Origin: Palsa-883 sp963847615 | GTDB lineage: Bacteria > Pseudomonadota > Alphaproteobacteria > Acetobacterales > Acetobacteraceae | NCBI GenBank assembly: GCA_963847615.1 | Contig: CAWKAN010000019.1 | Span: 124,001 to 188,000, forward strand | Direction: 5' to 3' | DNA length: 64,000 nucleotides | Part shown: piece by piece, positions 8,657 to 17,463 of the stretch | Position numbering within the stretch: the first letter of the stretch is position 1 | Layout of the letters: each line of letters opens with the position of its first letter | Position numbers and translations under genes: made by a program | The notes under the pieces: generated by a model | What the model saw: the letters and a program-made list of their open reading frames with translations, nothing else | Databases searched by the model: none | What the model was told of the DNA's origin: nothing

Positions 8657-8860
8657 TCAGTCGCGGACCCGGTAAGCGGGTCGGTTGTGCCGCGCGCGCA
8701 TTGCGCGTAGTTCGGCCAAGGACGCCGCCAACGTCCCGTGCTGGCGCACAACAACAGCCGTCAGCACCGTGAGATCGTCGCGCATACCGCCCATCTCCGT
8801 CAGGATTTGGCGCTGCTGGCGACCGCGTAGCGACAGGTCGGGCGTAGCATCGTCAGTCAT
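8657..8860 (-). CDS. Small conserved-looking hypothetical protein
   Basis: 67 residues with a regular pattern typical of a short helical or coiled-coil protein: QILTEMGGMRDDLTVLTAVVV followed by LAASLAELRAMRARHNR. Hydrophobic residues recur every three to four positions, which suggests an amphipathic helix pair that could oligomerise. No catalytic motif or membrane segment is seen. It sits alone between the intron locus and nadC. The ordered heptad-like pattern makes it look real rather than random, but its function is unknown. Confidence 0.5.
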   Translation of the reverse strand: MTDDATPDLSLRGRQQRQILTEMGGMRDDLTVLTAVVVRQHGTLAASLAELRAMRARHNRPAYRVRD

Positions 8861-9144
8861 CGGCGGATCTCCGGCAGTGGCCTACACTGGCGCGTCGATC
8901 CTCTCCAGCAATCGACGGCGTGCGCGACGGCGAGACAAGTGCAGCTTGGGCGCTCGGCGGTGCCGTCGGGGAAAATGACCGCCAGCCGCGCCCGGATGCT
9001 TTCAACGCCAAGCGGCGGCGACACGGCGGAGGGCGGAAGCGCGTAGCGACTTCCGCCGCCGCGGCGCGGGCCGTGCTGCAGCGCCCGGACGAGGCGGATG
9101 ACGCTGCGCTTATCCGCCCTACGAGCGTGGCGGTCGGTGCCGGC
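8861..9144. repeat. Repeat-bearing gap downstream of nadC
   Basis: Contains GGCGGAAGCGCGTAGCGACT followed by TCCGCC, and GGCGGATGACGCTGCGCTTA followed by TCCGCCCTACG. These belong to the common GTAGGGCGGA-type hairpins also found at 21390-21574 and 39018-39046. They sit where the minus-strand nadC transcript would end, so they may act as its terminator; there is no T-run to prove it. Confidence 0.55.
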
Positions 9145-9997
9145 TCAGCCCAGGTAATCGAGGCCGATGTCCAGCACTTGGGCGCTGTGGGTCAGCCAGC
9201 CGATCGACATCAGGTCGACGCCGCTGGCGGCGATCGCGACGGCGGTATCGGGGCGGATGCCGCCGGAGGCCTCGGTGATCATCCGTCCGGCAACCATGCC
9301 GACCGCCTGGCGCAGCGTCGCCGGGTCCATGTTGTCGAGCAGCACGGCGTCGATGCGCAACGACAACGCTGCCTCGAGCTGCGCCAGCGTATCGACCTCG
9401 AGCTCGATCTTCACCATGTGGCCGACCCCGGCGCGCACCCGTTCCACCGCCGGACGGATGCCGCCGGCGATGGCGACGTGGTTGTCTTTGATCAGCACGG
9501 CGTCGTCCAGGCCGAAGCGGTGGTTCGATCCGCCGCCGACGCGCACGGCGTATTTCTGCGCCGCGCGCAGCCCGGGCATGGTCTTGCGGGTGCAGACCAC
9601 GGCGGCCTGGTGCCCGGCGATGGCGTCCACCACGCCGCGCGTCGCCGAGGCGACGCCGGACAGATGGCACAGGAAATTCAGCGCGGTGCGCTCGGCGGTC
9701 AGGATGCCGCGCGCCGGGCCGCTGAGCGTGGCGATAAGCGCGCCGGGCACGAGCCGGCTGCCGTCATTGCATTCCACCTGCGCGACGATCGCCGGGTCGA
9801 TCAGGCGGAACGCGGCCAGCGCGAAGTCGAGTTCCGGCGAGCACGCCCGGCTGGCGCGCCACCAGCGCGGTGCGCGCGGTCGCCTCGGCCGGCACCACCG
9901 CGTCGGTGGTGATGTCGCCGGCACGGCCGAGGTCTTCCAGCAGCGTCGCGCGGACGAGCGGCTCGATCATCACGTGCGGAAGAGGCGGTGGGGACAT
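9145..9997 (-). pseudogene. nadC: nadC, nicotinate-nucleotide pyrophosphorylase (carboxylating), one frameshift
   Basis: Quinolinate phosphoribosyltransferase, which converts quinolinate and PRPP to nicotinate mononucleotide in de novo NAD synthesis. The N-terminus (residues 1-55, LLEDLGRAGDITTDAVVP) reads from ATG 9997; the rest (from LDFALAAFRLIDP on) reads in another frame. Active-site segments are present: FLCHLSGVASATR, CTRKTMPGLRAAQKYAVRVGG with the conserved arginines and lysine, NHRFGLDDAVLIKDNH, and EASGGIRPD. One extra A near 9837 (GCCGGAACTC instead of GCCGGACTC) restores a normal protein of about 283 residues. A sequencing error is likelier than a true null gene. It is co-directional with nadA, 168 bp downstream of it. 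Confidence 0.85.
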
Positions 9998-10165
9998 CGT
10001 GGGCAGTTCCTTTGCTTTCCGTCACGGCCGGGCCTGTCCCCGGCCTTCGCCGGGGCAGGCTCCGGCGATGTGTGCTTCGGCGCCTTTGCGTGGCGGGTCG
10101 GCACCAGGCCGACCATGATGGAGACGTCGGGGACGAATCTGCCGGGTTGGTCGCTGGCGGTGACC

Positions 10166-11158
10166 CTACACCGCCAGCATGCGCGCCACCGAGCGGCGCG
10201 CCGCCGCGGCGACCGCCGGGTCGATGGTGACCTCGTGCGTCATCGTCTCCAGCGCGCGGCGGATGTTTGGCAGCGTGATCCGTTTCATGTGCGGGCAAAG
10301 GTTGCACGGGCGGATGAATTCCACGCCGGGGTTCTGCACCGCGACGTTGTCGCTCATGGAACATTCGGTCAGCAGCACGACGCGGCGCGGCTGGCGCTGG
10401 CTGACGTAGCCGGCCATGTCGGCGGTGGAGCCGGTGTAGTCGGCCTCGGCGATCACCTCGGGCGGGCATTCGGGATGCGCCAGCACGACCAGGCCGGGAT
10501 GCTCGGCGCGCAGCGTGCGGACCTCGGCGGCGGTGAAGCGCTCGTGCACCTCGCAGTGGCCGGCCCAGGCGATGATTTCTACCCCGGTCCGCTTCGCGGT
10601 GTTCTGCGCCAGGTATTCGTCGGGCAGCATGATCACCCGCTTCGCGCCGAGCGATTCGACGACGCGCTTGGCATTCGCCGAGGTGCAGCAGATGTCGGAC
10701 GCCGCCTTCACCTCGGCCGAGGTGTTGACATAGGCCACCACCGGCGCGTCCGGGTACCGCTCCCGCATCAGCCGCACGTCGGCGGCGGTGATCGAGGCGG
10801 CGAGCGAGCAGCCGGCGCGCAGGTCGGGGATCAGCACCGTCTTCTCCGGGTTCATCAGCTTGGCGGTCTCGGCCATGAAGTGCACGCCGGCCAGCACGAT
10901 GACCTTGGCATCCACGGCCATCGCCTCGCGCGCCAGCGCCAGGCTGTCGCCGACGATGTCGGCGACGCAGTGGAAGATCTCCGGCGTCTGGTAGTTGTGC
11001 GCCAGGATCACCGCGTCGCGCTGCTGCTTCAGCTCCAGGATGGCCTCGATGTCCTCGGCGAAGACCGGCCACTCGATGGGCGGGATGACGGCGCTGACGC
11101 GCGCGTAGAGCGGCGCGGCGCGGGCGGCGGGGCTGCGGACGGTGGCGGTCGCTGACAT
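10166..11158 (-). CDS. nadA: Quinolinate synthase A
   Basis: 330-residue [4Fe-4S] enzyme that condenses iminoaspartate with dihydroxyacetone phosphate to give quinolinate. Visible family marks: LAHNYQTPEIFHCVADIVGD near residue 50, VLAGVHFMAETAKLMNP, the cluster cysteines in DLRAGCSL and RPCNLCPHM (the third probably in WAGHCEVH or nearby), HPECPPEV, and TECSMSDN. The length is normal. ATG 11158 faces two palindromic operator-like sites. No nadB lies between nadA and nadC, so iminoaspartate must come from an aspartate oxidase or dehydrogenase coded elsewhere. Confidence 0.95.
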   Translation of the reverse strand: MSATATVRSPAARAAPLYARVSAVIPPIEWPVFAEDIEAILELKQQRDAVILAHNYQTPEIFHCVADIVGDSLALAREAMAVDAKVIVLAGVHFMAETAKLMNPEKTVLIPDLRAGCSLAASITAADVRLMRERYPDAPVVAYVNTSAEVKAASDICCTSANAKRVVESLGAKRVIMLPDEYLAQNTAKRTGVEIIAWAGHCEVHERFTAAEVRTLRAEHPGLVVLAHPECPPEVIAEADYTGSTADMAGYVSQRQPRRVVLLTECSMSDNVAVQNPGVEFIRPCNLCPHMKRITLPNIRRALETMTHEVTIDPAVAAAARRSVARMLAV

Positions 11159-11178
11159 GGCGGGCTCCCGGTCTTGGA

Positions 11179-11225
11179 TATGCTCTACATGAGCATTTCA
11201 AACGATTATGCTAGGGGTGAGCATA
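11179..11225. promoter_or_regulatory. Two NadQ-like operator palindromes upstream of nadA
   Basis: TATGCTCTACATGAGCATT (11179-11197) and TATGCTAGGGGTGAGCATA (11207-11225) are two copies of the same half-site pair, TATGCT-n6/7-AGCATA, 28 bp apart. Alphaproteobacterial nad genes are known to be controlled by NadQ through palindromes of this type; the match here is from memory of that consensus. Repression when NAD is plentiful is the expected logic. The second site is equally close to the divergent SDR gene. Confidence 0.7.
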
Positions 11226-11343
11226 AAGATGTCAAGCGCCCCGCCCGGCGCCCCGTTCCAGCCGGCTCCGGTTGCCGCCGGCCGGGTTTCGCCTGACAGT
11301 CGCCGCAACCGGCACGCTGCAACCAGGCCGGCGGGAGGCCCCA

Positions 11344-12087
11344 ATGCGGCTCATGGACAAGGTGGCGATCATCACCGGCGGCGCGCACGGCATGGGCGAA
11401 TGCGAGGCGCGGCTGTTCGCCCGCGAAGGCGCCACTGTGGTGATCGCCGACGTGCTGGCGCGCGAGGGCGAGGCGGTCGCCGCCGACATCGCCGCCGGCC
11501 AGGCGCGGGCGCGCTTCATGCACACCGACGTGAGCCAGGAGCAAGACTGGACGCGGCTGATCGAGGCGACCCTCGCCGCCTATGGCAGGCTGGACATCCT
11601 GGTGAACAATGCCGGCATCAGCGGCTCCTCGGTCGGCGAGTACGACGCGCTGGAGGGCTGGAACAAGCTGCTCGCGGTCAACGCCACCTCGGCGTTCCTC
11701 GGCACCAGCCGCGCGGCGGCGGCGATGGCGAAGACCGGCGGCGGGTCGATCGTGAACATCTCCTCGATCATGGGGCTCGTCGGCAGCGCGGAGGGGCATC
11801 CGGCCTACCACGCCTCGAAGGCCGCGGTGCGCAACTACACCAAGGCGGCGGCGAGCCGCTACGGACCGCTCGGCGTGCGGGTGAACTCGGTGCATCCGGG
11901 CTACCTGCCGCCGATGCTGAACGCCACCAACGCCGGGGCGCGCCAGGCGAAGCTCGCGGCGACGCCGCTGCGCCGGCTTGGCGAGGCGATCGATGTCGCC
12001 TATGGCGTGCTGTACCTGGCGTCCGACGAGGCGTCTTTCGTCACCGGGGCCGAGCTGGTGATCGACGGCGGCTACGTCGCGCAATAG
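11344..12087 (+). CDS. SDR family NAD(P)-dependent oxidoreductase
   Basis: 247-residue classical short-chain dehydrogenase. It has the cofactor motif TGGAHGMG (residues 12-19), NNAGISG, the catalytic serine in SIVNISSIMG, and YHASK as the YxxxK pair. The end, TGAELVIDGGY, is the usual C-terminal strand. The start ATG follows GGGAGG with a 5-nt gap, which is better than the open extension upstream. It is probably co-transcribed with the metallo-hydrolase 24 bp downstream. The substrate cannot be told; a secondary alcohol or steroid-like ketone is typical for this branch. Confidence 0.88.
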   Translation: MRLMDKVAIITGGAHGMGECEARLFAREGATVVIADVLAREGEAVAADIAAGQARARFMHTDVSQEQDWTRLIEATLAAYGRLDILVNNAGISGSSVGEYDALEGWNKLLAVNATSAFLGTSRAAAAMAKTGGGSIVNISSIMGLVGSAEGHPAYHASKAAVRNYTKAAASRYGPLGVRVNSVHPGYLPPMLNATNAGARQAKLAATPLRRLGEAIDVAYGVLYLASDEASFVTGAELVIDGGYVAQ

Positions 12088-12111
12088 GTCGTTACGAGGC
12101 AGGAGAGACAA

Positions 12112-12999
12112 ATGGTCCAGGTTCCATCAGCGCAAATCCCCGGCGTCTACCATCGCCGGATCGGCGACATCGTGGTGACCGCGCTGTCGGACGGCTACCT
12201 CGATGGCACGGTCGAGGTGCTGCAGAATATCACTCAGGCGCAATCGACGCAGATGCTGACCGAGGCATTTCGCCCCGGCCGGCGCACCTCGGTGAACTGC
12301 TACCTGGTCCATTCGGCCGGCCGGCTGGCGCTGATCGAGACTGGCTCGGGCGACTACCTGCTGCCGACGGCGGGCAAGCTGCAGGCCAACCTGAAGGCCG
12401 CCGGGATCGATCCTGGATCGATCGAAACGGTGATGCTGACGCACATGCACCCGGACCACTCCGCCGGGCTGACCGATCCGCAGACGGGCGAAAAATTCTT
12501 TCCGAACGCCGAACTGGTGGTGCACGAGAACGAGCCGCGCCACTGGCACGACGACGGCGCGATGGCGCGCGCCAGCGAGCGGGCGAAGAAGCTGTATTTC
12601 GCCTGCGCGCGCGAGCAGATGGCGCCGTACCACAACGTGATGCGCACCTACACCGGCAGCGTCGAGGTGTTCCCCGGCGTCACCTCGATGCCGTTGCACG
12701 GCCACACGCCGGGACACAGCGGCTACATGATTGCCTCCGGCAAGCACTCGCTGTTGATCTGGGGCGACATCGTGCACGTGCCGGAGATCCAGGTGCCGCG
12801 GCCCGAGGTGACGATCGAGTTCGACACCGACCCGCACGCCGCCGCTGCCACGCGCCGGCGCCTGTTCGACATGGTGGCGACGGACCGGCAGTTGGTCGCC
12901 GGGATGCACGTGCACTTCCCCGGCTTCGCCCATGTGGTGAAGCACGGCGACAGCTACGCGATGGTGCCGGAGCCGTGGGATCAGGCGTTCGGCGGCTGA
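12112..12999 (+). CDS. MBL-fold metallo-hydrolase
   Basis: 295-residue cytoplasmic metallo-beta-lactamase-fold hydrolase. The metal-binding HMHPDHSAGL lies near residues 110-120, a further histidine in LHGHTPGHSGY near 205, and an aspartate in IWGDIVH. AGMHVHFPGF near the end supplies the last ligand. The order fits the quorum-quenching or lactonase-like and glyoxalase-II-like groups. AGGAGAG stands 4 nt before the ATG. It is likely in one transcript with the preceding SDR, which hints at a small catabolic pair. No signal peptide is seen. Confidence 0.85.
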   Translation: MVQVPSAQIPGVYHRRIGDIVVTALSDGYLDGTVEVLQNITQAQSTQMLTEAFRPGRRTSVNCYLVHSAGRLALIETGSGDYLLPTAGKLQANLKAAGIDPGSIETVMLTHMHPDHSAGLTDPQTGEKFFPNAELVVHENEPRHWHDDGAMARASERAKKLYFACAREQMAPYHNVMRTYTGSVEVFPGVTSMPLHGHTPGHSGYMIASGKHSLLIWGDIVHVPEIQVPRPEVTIEFDTDPHAAAATRRRLFDMVATDRQLVAGMHVHFPGFAHVVKHGDSYAMVPEPWDQAFGG

Positions 13000-13003
13000 G
13001 CGG

Positions 13004-13759
13004 TCATTCGCGCGCCGGGATCCAGTTGTACAGCGCCATCCCGCCATCCACCGCCACCGTGGTCCCGGTGACATAGGCCGAGAATCGGTCGCACAGCAGC
13101 GCCACCGCCATCCCGGCGATGTCCTCCGGCGTGCCGGTGCGCCCGAGCGGGATCATGCGTTCCATCGCCGCCACGTCGGCGAGCGAACCGCCGCCCGGGA
13201 TCGAGCCCGGCGCGATGGCGTTGACGCGGATGCCGTGCGGCCCGAGCGCGCGCGCCAGTTCCTTCATCAGCATCGTCAACCCGGCCTTGGACGCGCTGTA
13301 GTGCGCCAGGTTGCGCGGCGCATAGGCGTGCAGCGAGGTCATGAACAGCATGCGCCCGCGCAGGCCCGCATCGCGCATGTGCCGCCCGGCCGCCTGGCCC
13401 AGCAGGAACCCGGCGCGCAGGTTGGTATCGACCATCAGGTCCCATTGCGCTGGCGTGACGTTCAGCACCGTCTCCGCCTCATGCCGCCGCGGCGAGGCGC
13501 AGTGCACGAACACCGAGACCTTGCCCAGCGCCGCCACCGCCGCGTCGAACAGCGCGTCAGGTGCGTCGCGCCGCGACAGATCGGCGGCGACGAACTGGCC
13601 GCCGATCTCCTGCGCGATGGCGGCGCCGGCCGCGGCATTCACGTCGCTCGCGAGCACGCGCGCGCCCTCGGCCGCCAGCGCCCGCGCGACGCCGCGGCCG
13701 ATGCCGGACGCCGCGCCGGTCACCAGCGCGGTGTCGCCCTCAAGCAGCCCGTTGGCCAT
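13004..13759 (-). CDS. SDR family oxidoreductase
   Basis: 251-residue short-chain dehydrogenase, convergent with the metallo-hydrolase (4 bp between the stops). It has TGAASGIGRG at residues 14-23 for cofactor binding, a D-V acceptor site (ASDVNAA) that suggests NAD(H), FVHCASP in place of the usual NNAG, the catalytic YSASKAG, and PGSIPGGG followed by VTGTTVAVDGGMALYNW. The GGGGAGAACACC site precedes ATG 13759, so the longer open frame upstream is not used. The altered NNAG motif is unusual, but the remaining catalytic residues are intact. Confidence 0.87.
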   Translation of the reverse strand: MANGLLEGDTALVTGAASGIGRGVARALAAEGARVLASDVNAAAGAAIAQEIGGQFVAADLSRRDAPDALFDAAVAALGKVSVFVHCASPRRHEAETVLNVTPAQWDLMVDTNLRAGFLLGQAAGRHMRDAGLRGRMLFMTSLHAYAPRNLAHYSASKAGLTMLMKELARALGPHGIRVNAIAPGSIPGGGSLADVAAMERMIPLGRTGTPEDIAGMAVALLCDRFSAYVTGTTVAVDGGMALYNWIPARE

Positions 13760-13859
13760 GGTGGTGTTCTCCCCTGTACCCCGTGTTGGCGGCGACGGCA
13801 GTGTCCTTGGTGGCCTGGCGATCGCACCGGCCCAGGTTTGCTCATCGCGTCCGATCGCT

Positions 13860-14324
13860 CTATCGGTTCGCCGCGATGTGGTGCATGAAGTTCTCCGCCG
13901 TTCGGCCTTGCCGGAGCGCCTCCAGGTACAGATCAAGATCGGAGGTGAGCAGGACATTGTCCGGATTCAAAACATCCAGCAGGACCGAATCGGTCATACC
14001 CAGGCGCAGAAACGCACCTTGTTCGCTGGCCCGCCTGCTCTCAACGTAGATCTCATCGGCGCTTCCGAGCAGGAGGCGCAGCGCCGCAAATATCAAGCGG
14101 CGCGCCGGTTCGGCAATCTGCCCCGCCAGATTGGAGGTTTCCGTGGCGGTGTTGGGCGTGACGACAATGCGCGAGGCGCCTGAAATGAACGCCAGCAGCA
14201 GATCGTAATCTTCTTCCGCATAGGCACGCAGCCGCTTGTGGGCGTGGATGTAGGAACGTGACGCAGCACCGACAACCAGCAGCAGGAGAAGGTTGGCATC
14301 CAGGACGACGGTCTTAGGCGGCAT
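13860..14324 (-). CDS. PIN-domain-like protein
   Basis: 154 residues starting MPPKTVVLDANLLLLL: a beta-strand ending in the first PIN-domain aspartate (D9). ETSNL near residue 61 gives the central acidic residue. LGMTDSVLLDVL and LLTSDLDLYLEAL near the C-terminus give the later acidic positions. This is the layout of Mg-dependent PIN ribonucleases. Its ATG overlaps the end of the upstream 94-residue gene by 11 nt, so the two are translated together. The arrangement resembles a toxin with a partner, but the partner is not a known antitoxin type. Nuclease activity is an inference. Confidence 0.72.
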   Translation of the reverse strand: MPPKTVVLDANLLLLLVVGAASRSYIHAHKRLRAYAEEDYDLLLAFISGASRIVVTPNTATETSNLAGQIAEPARRLIFAALRLLLGSADEIYVESRRASEQGAFLRLGMTDSVLLDVLNPDNVLLTSDLDLYLEALRQGRTAENFMHHIAANR

Positions 14325-14598
14325 CCGCCGTTTCCCGGTTCCGCACGGCCAGCACCTTCCCGGCCTCGTCGATGATGACCAGCTTGTAGGTCCTTCTCAT
14401 CCCACTGTTCGTCAATCCAGCGATCGCAGCCAGTTGCCGCGGATGATCCCAGGAGCGAGAAAAGCCCACAGTGACGCGCCATTGCTGCCTTGCGTCATCG
14501 TATTCCACTTCCTCCAGCCCGAGATTGGTGACGCCTTCCTGGGCAAACAAATCGGCGACGTGCCGTTTTGCCAGGCCAACCGCCTCTTTGGCATCCAT
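14314..14598 (-). CDS. Small partner protein of the PIN-domain gene (PepSY-like fold suspected)
   Basis: 94 residues: an N-terminal helix (MDAKEAVGLAKRHVADLFAQ) followed by GLEEVEYDDARQQWRVTVGF and YKLVIIDEAGKVLAVRNRE. A helix followed by beta-hairpins with W-x-V-T-x-G-F is reminiscent of PepSY-type domains. ATG 14598 is preceded by AGGAGGT at ideal spacing, so the 18 residues further upstream in the open frame are excluded. It lies directly upstream of, and overlaps, the PIN gene. A tight overlapping pair on its own is typical of toxin-antitoxin or regulator-effector modules. No homologue was confirmed. Confidence 0.65.
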   Translation of the reverse strand: MDAKEAVGLAKRHVADLFAQEGVTNLGLEEVEYDDARQQWRVTVGFSRSWDHPRQLAAIAGLTNSGMRRTYKLVIIDEAGKVLAVRNRETADAA

Positions 14599-14818
14599 GG
14601 CATACCTCCTGGTTTGGCGTCGCGTGCCGACAACCTCGGTTCCGAGCGGCATCTCATGCGGTCAGGACCATCAAGCCACACCAACCGCCCGGCACCCGTC
14701 GCGACCACATCTATAGCAATATCACGGGCGAGCAGGGACCCTCAAACCCGGTTCGTGCAACGGCGAGTTGCCAGCACGCGTTGGGGCGATAGGCTGCGCA
14801 CGGCGGAAGGGTGGATGG

Positions 14819-16234
14819 ATGTCTGTGACCGAACTGCTTGAGGCGATTCGCGCCGTCGTCGGCCCGCGTGGCCTGTTGACCGATCCGGCGGACACCGCGC
14901 CGTACTGCGAGGACTGGCGCCGGCTGTACCAGGGCCGCACCCCGGCCGTGATCCGTCCCGCCGACACCGCGGAACTGGCCGCAGTGGTGCGCCTCTGTGC
15001 CGCCGCGCGGGCGCCGCTGGTGCCGCAGGGGGGAAATACCTCGATGGTCGGCGGCGCGACGCCCGATGCCGATGCCAGTCAGTTGGTGCTCAGCCTGGCG
15101 CGGCTCAACCGGGTGCGCGCGATCGACCCGGTCGATCTCACCATGACGATCGAGGCCGGGGTCACGCTGAAGGCGGCGCAGGGCGCGGCGGCCGAGGCCG
15201 GCTGCCTGCTGCCGCTGTCGATCTCGTCCGAGGGCAGCGCGCAGATCGGCGGCGTGCTCGCCACCAATGCCGGCGGCAACAACACCGTGCGCTACGGCAA
15301 CGCGCGCGACCTGGTGCTGGGGCTCGAGGTGGTGCTGGCGGACGGCGAGATCTGGCACGGGCTGCGCCGGCTGCGCAAGGACAACACCGGCTATTGCCTG
15401 CGCCAGCTGTTCGTCGGTTCGGAAGGCACGCTCGGCGTGATCACCGCCGCGGTGCTGAAACTCGCACCCCGCCCGCGCGAGATCGCCGTGGCGCTCTGCG
15501 CGGTTGCCTCGCCGGAGGCCGCGCTGGACCTGTTCGCCCGGTTCCAGGCGCATGACCCGGGCGCGGTGCAGGCCTTCGAGTTCATGTCCGGGCTCGGCGT
15601 GGACCTGGTGCTCCGCCACATCCAAGGCGCCACGCTGCCGCTGACCCAGCCGGGCGAGCACTACGTGCTGGTGGAACTCGCCACGCCGCGCCCGGATGGC
15701 GGGCTGCGCGCGATGCTGGAGGCGGTGCTGGAACGGGCGCTGGCCGACGGGCTGGTGGCGGACGCGGCGATCGCCGAAAGCGAGGCGCAGCGCGCGGCGT
15801 TGTGGCGGCTGCGCGAGGAGCACTCCGAGGCGCAGAAGCGCGAAGGCGCCAGTGTCAAGAACGACGTTTCGGTGCCGGTGTCGCAGGTGCCGGCGTTCAT
15901 CCGCCGCGCCACCGCGGCGTGCGCGGCGTTGCTGCCGGGCATCCGCGCGGTGCCGTTCGGCCACCTGGGCGACGGCAACATCCACTTCAACCTGGTCCAG
16001 CCGGTCGGTGCCGACCCCGCCTGGTTCCTGGCGCAGGAGCATGCGCTGATGGACACGGTGAACGCGGTGGTCCGCGCGCTGGACGGCAGCTTCTCGGCCG
16101 AGCACGGGATCGGCCGGCTGAAGCCCTACCTGATGGCCGACTGGCGCGGCGGAGCGGAACTTGCCATGATGCGCCGCATCAAGGATGCTCTTGATCCTCT
16201 TGGAATCATGAACCCCGGCAAGGTTCTGCCCTGA
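14819..16234 (+). CDS. FAD-binding oxidoreductase, D-2-hydroxyacid (hydroxyglutarate/lactate) dehydrogenase type
   Basis: 471-residue VAO-fold flavoenzyme. The N-terminal FAD domain shows PLVPQGGNTSMVGGATPDAD, then SSEGSAQIGGVLATNAGGNN, and a YGNARDLVLGLEVVLADG run. The C-terminal half has the metal/substrate segment PFGHLGDGNIHFNLVQP and ends SAEHGIGRLKPYL...LDPLGIMNPGKVLP, as in D-2-hydroxyglutarate dehydrogenases and GlcD-like enzymes. ATG 14819 follows GGAAGGG. It would pass electrons to quinone or an electron-transfer flavoprotein. It stands alone ahead of the lpt genes; serine biosynthesis by-product clearance is one plausible role. Confidence 0.85.
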   Translation: MSVTELLEAIRAVVGPRGLLTDPADTAPYCEDWRRLYQGRTPAVIRPADTAELAAVVRLCAAARAPLVPQGGNTSMVGGATPDADASQLVLSLARLNRVRAIDPVDLTMTIEAGVTLKAAQGAAAEAGCLLPLSISSEGSAQIGGVLATNAGGNNTVRYGNARDLVLGLEVVLADGEIWHGLRRLRKDNTGYCLRQLFVGSEGTLGVITAAVLKLAPRPREIAVALCAVASPEAALDLFARFQAHDPGAVQAFEFMSGLGVDLVLRHIQGATLPLTQPGEHYVLVELATPRPDGGLRAMLEAVLERALADGLVADAAIAESEAQRAALWRLREEHSEAQKREGASVKNDVSVPVSQVPAFIRRATAACAALLPGIRAVPFGHLGDGNIHFNLVQPVGADPAWFLAQEHALMDTVNAVVRALDGSFSAEHGIGRLKPYLMADWRGGAELAMMRRIKDALDPLGIMNPGKVLP

Positions 16235-16348
16235 ACGCCGGATCGCGCGGCCGAGCGCAAGCCGGCCTTTCGATGTCACCGCCGGCGCACTAGACTGCGC
16301 CGCGACCCAGGAGACCGATCCGGCCATGCGACCCACCGCCCCGCTCCC

Positions 16349-17461
16349 GTGACCGCCGCGATCACGCTCTCGATCTACATCGCCCGCCAGTTCGTTGCCA
16401 TGGTGGTGGCGATGCTGTTCGCGCTGTCGGGCCTGATCTCGCTGTTCGATTTCATCGAGCTGCTGCGGCGTTCCTCCAGCAAGCCGGACGCCACCTTCGG
16501 GCTGGTGCTGGAGATCGCCGGCCTGCGGCTGCCCTTCGTGTCGCTGCAGATCCTGCCCTTCGCGGTGCTGCTGGGCGGCATGATCTGCTTCTGGCGGCTC
16601 ACCCGCTCCTCGGAGCTGATCGTGGCGCGGGCGTCCGGGGTTTCGGCCTGGGAGTTTCTCGCCGCGCCGACCTTGTGCGCCGTGCTGCTCGGCGCGCTGG
16701 CGACCGCGGTGATCAGCCCGCTCGCCGCGGTCATGCTGGGGCGGGCGGAAACGCTGGAGGATGCCTATCTGCGCACCGGCGGCGGCCCGCTCGCGCTGAA
16801 CGGCGGCCAGCTCTGGCTGCGCCAGTCCGACCATGTGCTGACCTCGAAGGGCGTGGCGATCATCCATGCGCTCGGGGTGCGGCTGAAGGACCAGACGCTG
16901 ACCGCGCATGACGTCAGCGTGTTCCGCCTGGACGACAGCGACCACCTGCTGTCGCGCGTCGAGGCAGCGCGGGCCACGCTCGTCAAGGGGGCCTGGGCGT
17001 TGGGCGATGCCAAGGTGGTCCGCCCGGGCAGCCTGCCGGAGCCGCCGCGCACGCTCATGCTGCCGACCGATCTCACCGTCGCGCGGGTGCAGGAGAGTTT
17101 CGCGCCGCCGGACACGCTGTCGGTGTGGAGCCTGCCGGGGTTCATCGCCTTGCTCGACCGCTCGGGCTTCTCCTCGATCCGCCACCGGCTGCACTTCCAG
17201 GCGCTGTTGGCCTTGCCGCTGCTCGCCGGGACCATGACGCTGGTGGCCGCCGGGTTCTCGATGCGCCCGTCGCGCCGCGGCGGGGTGCCGCGCATGATCG
17301 GCGGCGGTGTCGCTGCCGGCTTCGCGCTGTTCATGATCTCCAAGCTGGCCGAGGAGTTTGGCCAGACCGGCGTGCTGCCGGTGGTGTTGGCGGCCTGGGC
17401 GCCGTCCCTGGCGGGGCTGATGCTGGCCGTCGCGCTGCTGCTGCACATGGAAGACGGCTGA
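16349..17461 (+). CDS. lptG: LPS export ABC transporter permease LptG
   Basis: 370-residue inner-membrane permease of the LptB2FG complex, which extracts LPS from the inner membrane and drives it to LptD. It has three N-terminal membrane helices, a periplasmic beta-jellyroll (about residues 130-260) and three C-terminal helices. The region FIELLRRSSSK near residue 37 fits the coupling region of LptF/G. The start is GTG 16349, overlapping the stop of a tiny upstream frame; there is no good ATG. The stop is 2 nt before the lptD start. The partner lptF is not adjacent upstream, where the FAD enzyme sits; LptG rather than LptF is favoured by the lptD neighbour and overall pattern. Confidence 0.85.
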   Translation: MTAAITLSIYIARQFVAMVVAMLFALSGLISLFDFIELLRRSSSKPDATFGLVLEIAGLRLPFVSLQILPFAVLLGGMICFWRLTRSSELIVARASGVSAWEFLAAPTLCAVLLGALATAVISPLAAVMLGRAETLEDAYLRTGGGPLALNGGQLWLRQSDHVLTSKGVAIIHALGVRLKDQTLTAHDVSVFRLDDSDHLLSRVEAARATLVKGAWALGDAKVVRPGSLPEPPRTLMLPTDLTVARVQESFAPPDTLSVWSLPGFIALLDRSGFSSIRHRLHFQALLALPLLAGTMTLVAAGFSMRPSRRGGVPRMIGGGVAAGFALFMISKLAEEFGQTGVLPVVLAAWAPSLAGLMLAVALLLHMEDG

Positions 17462-17463
17462 CG

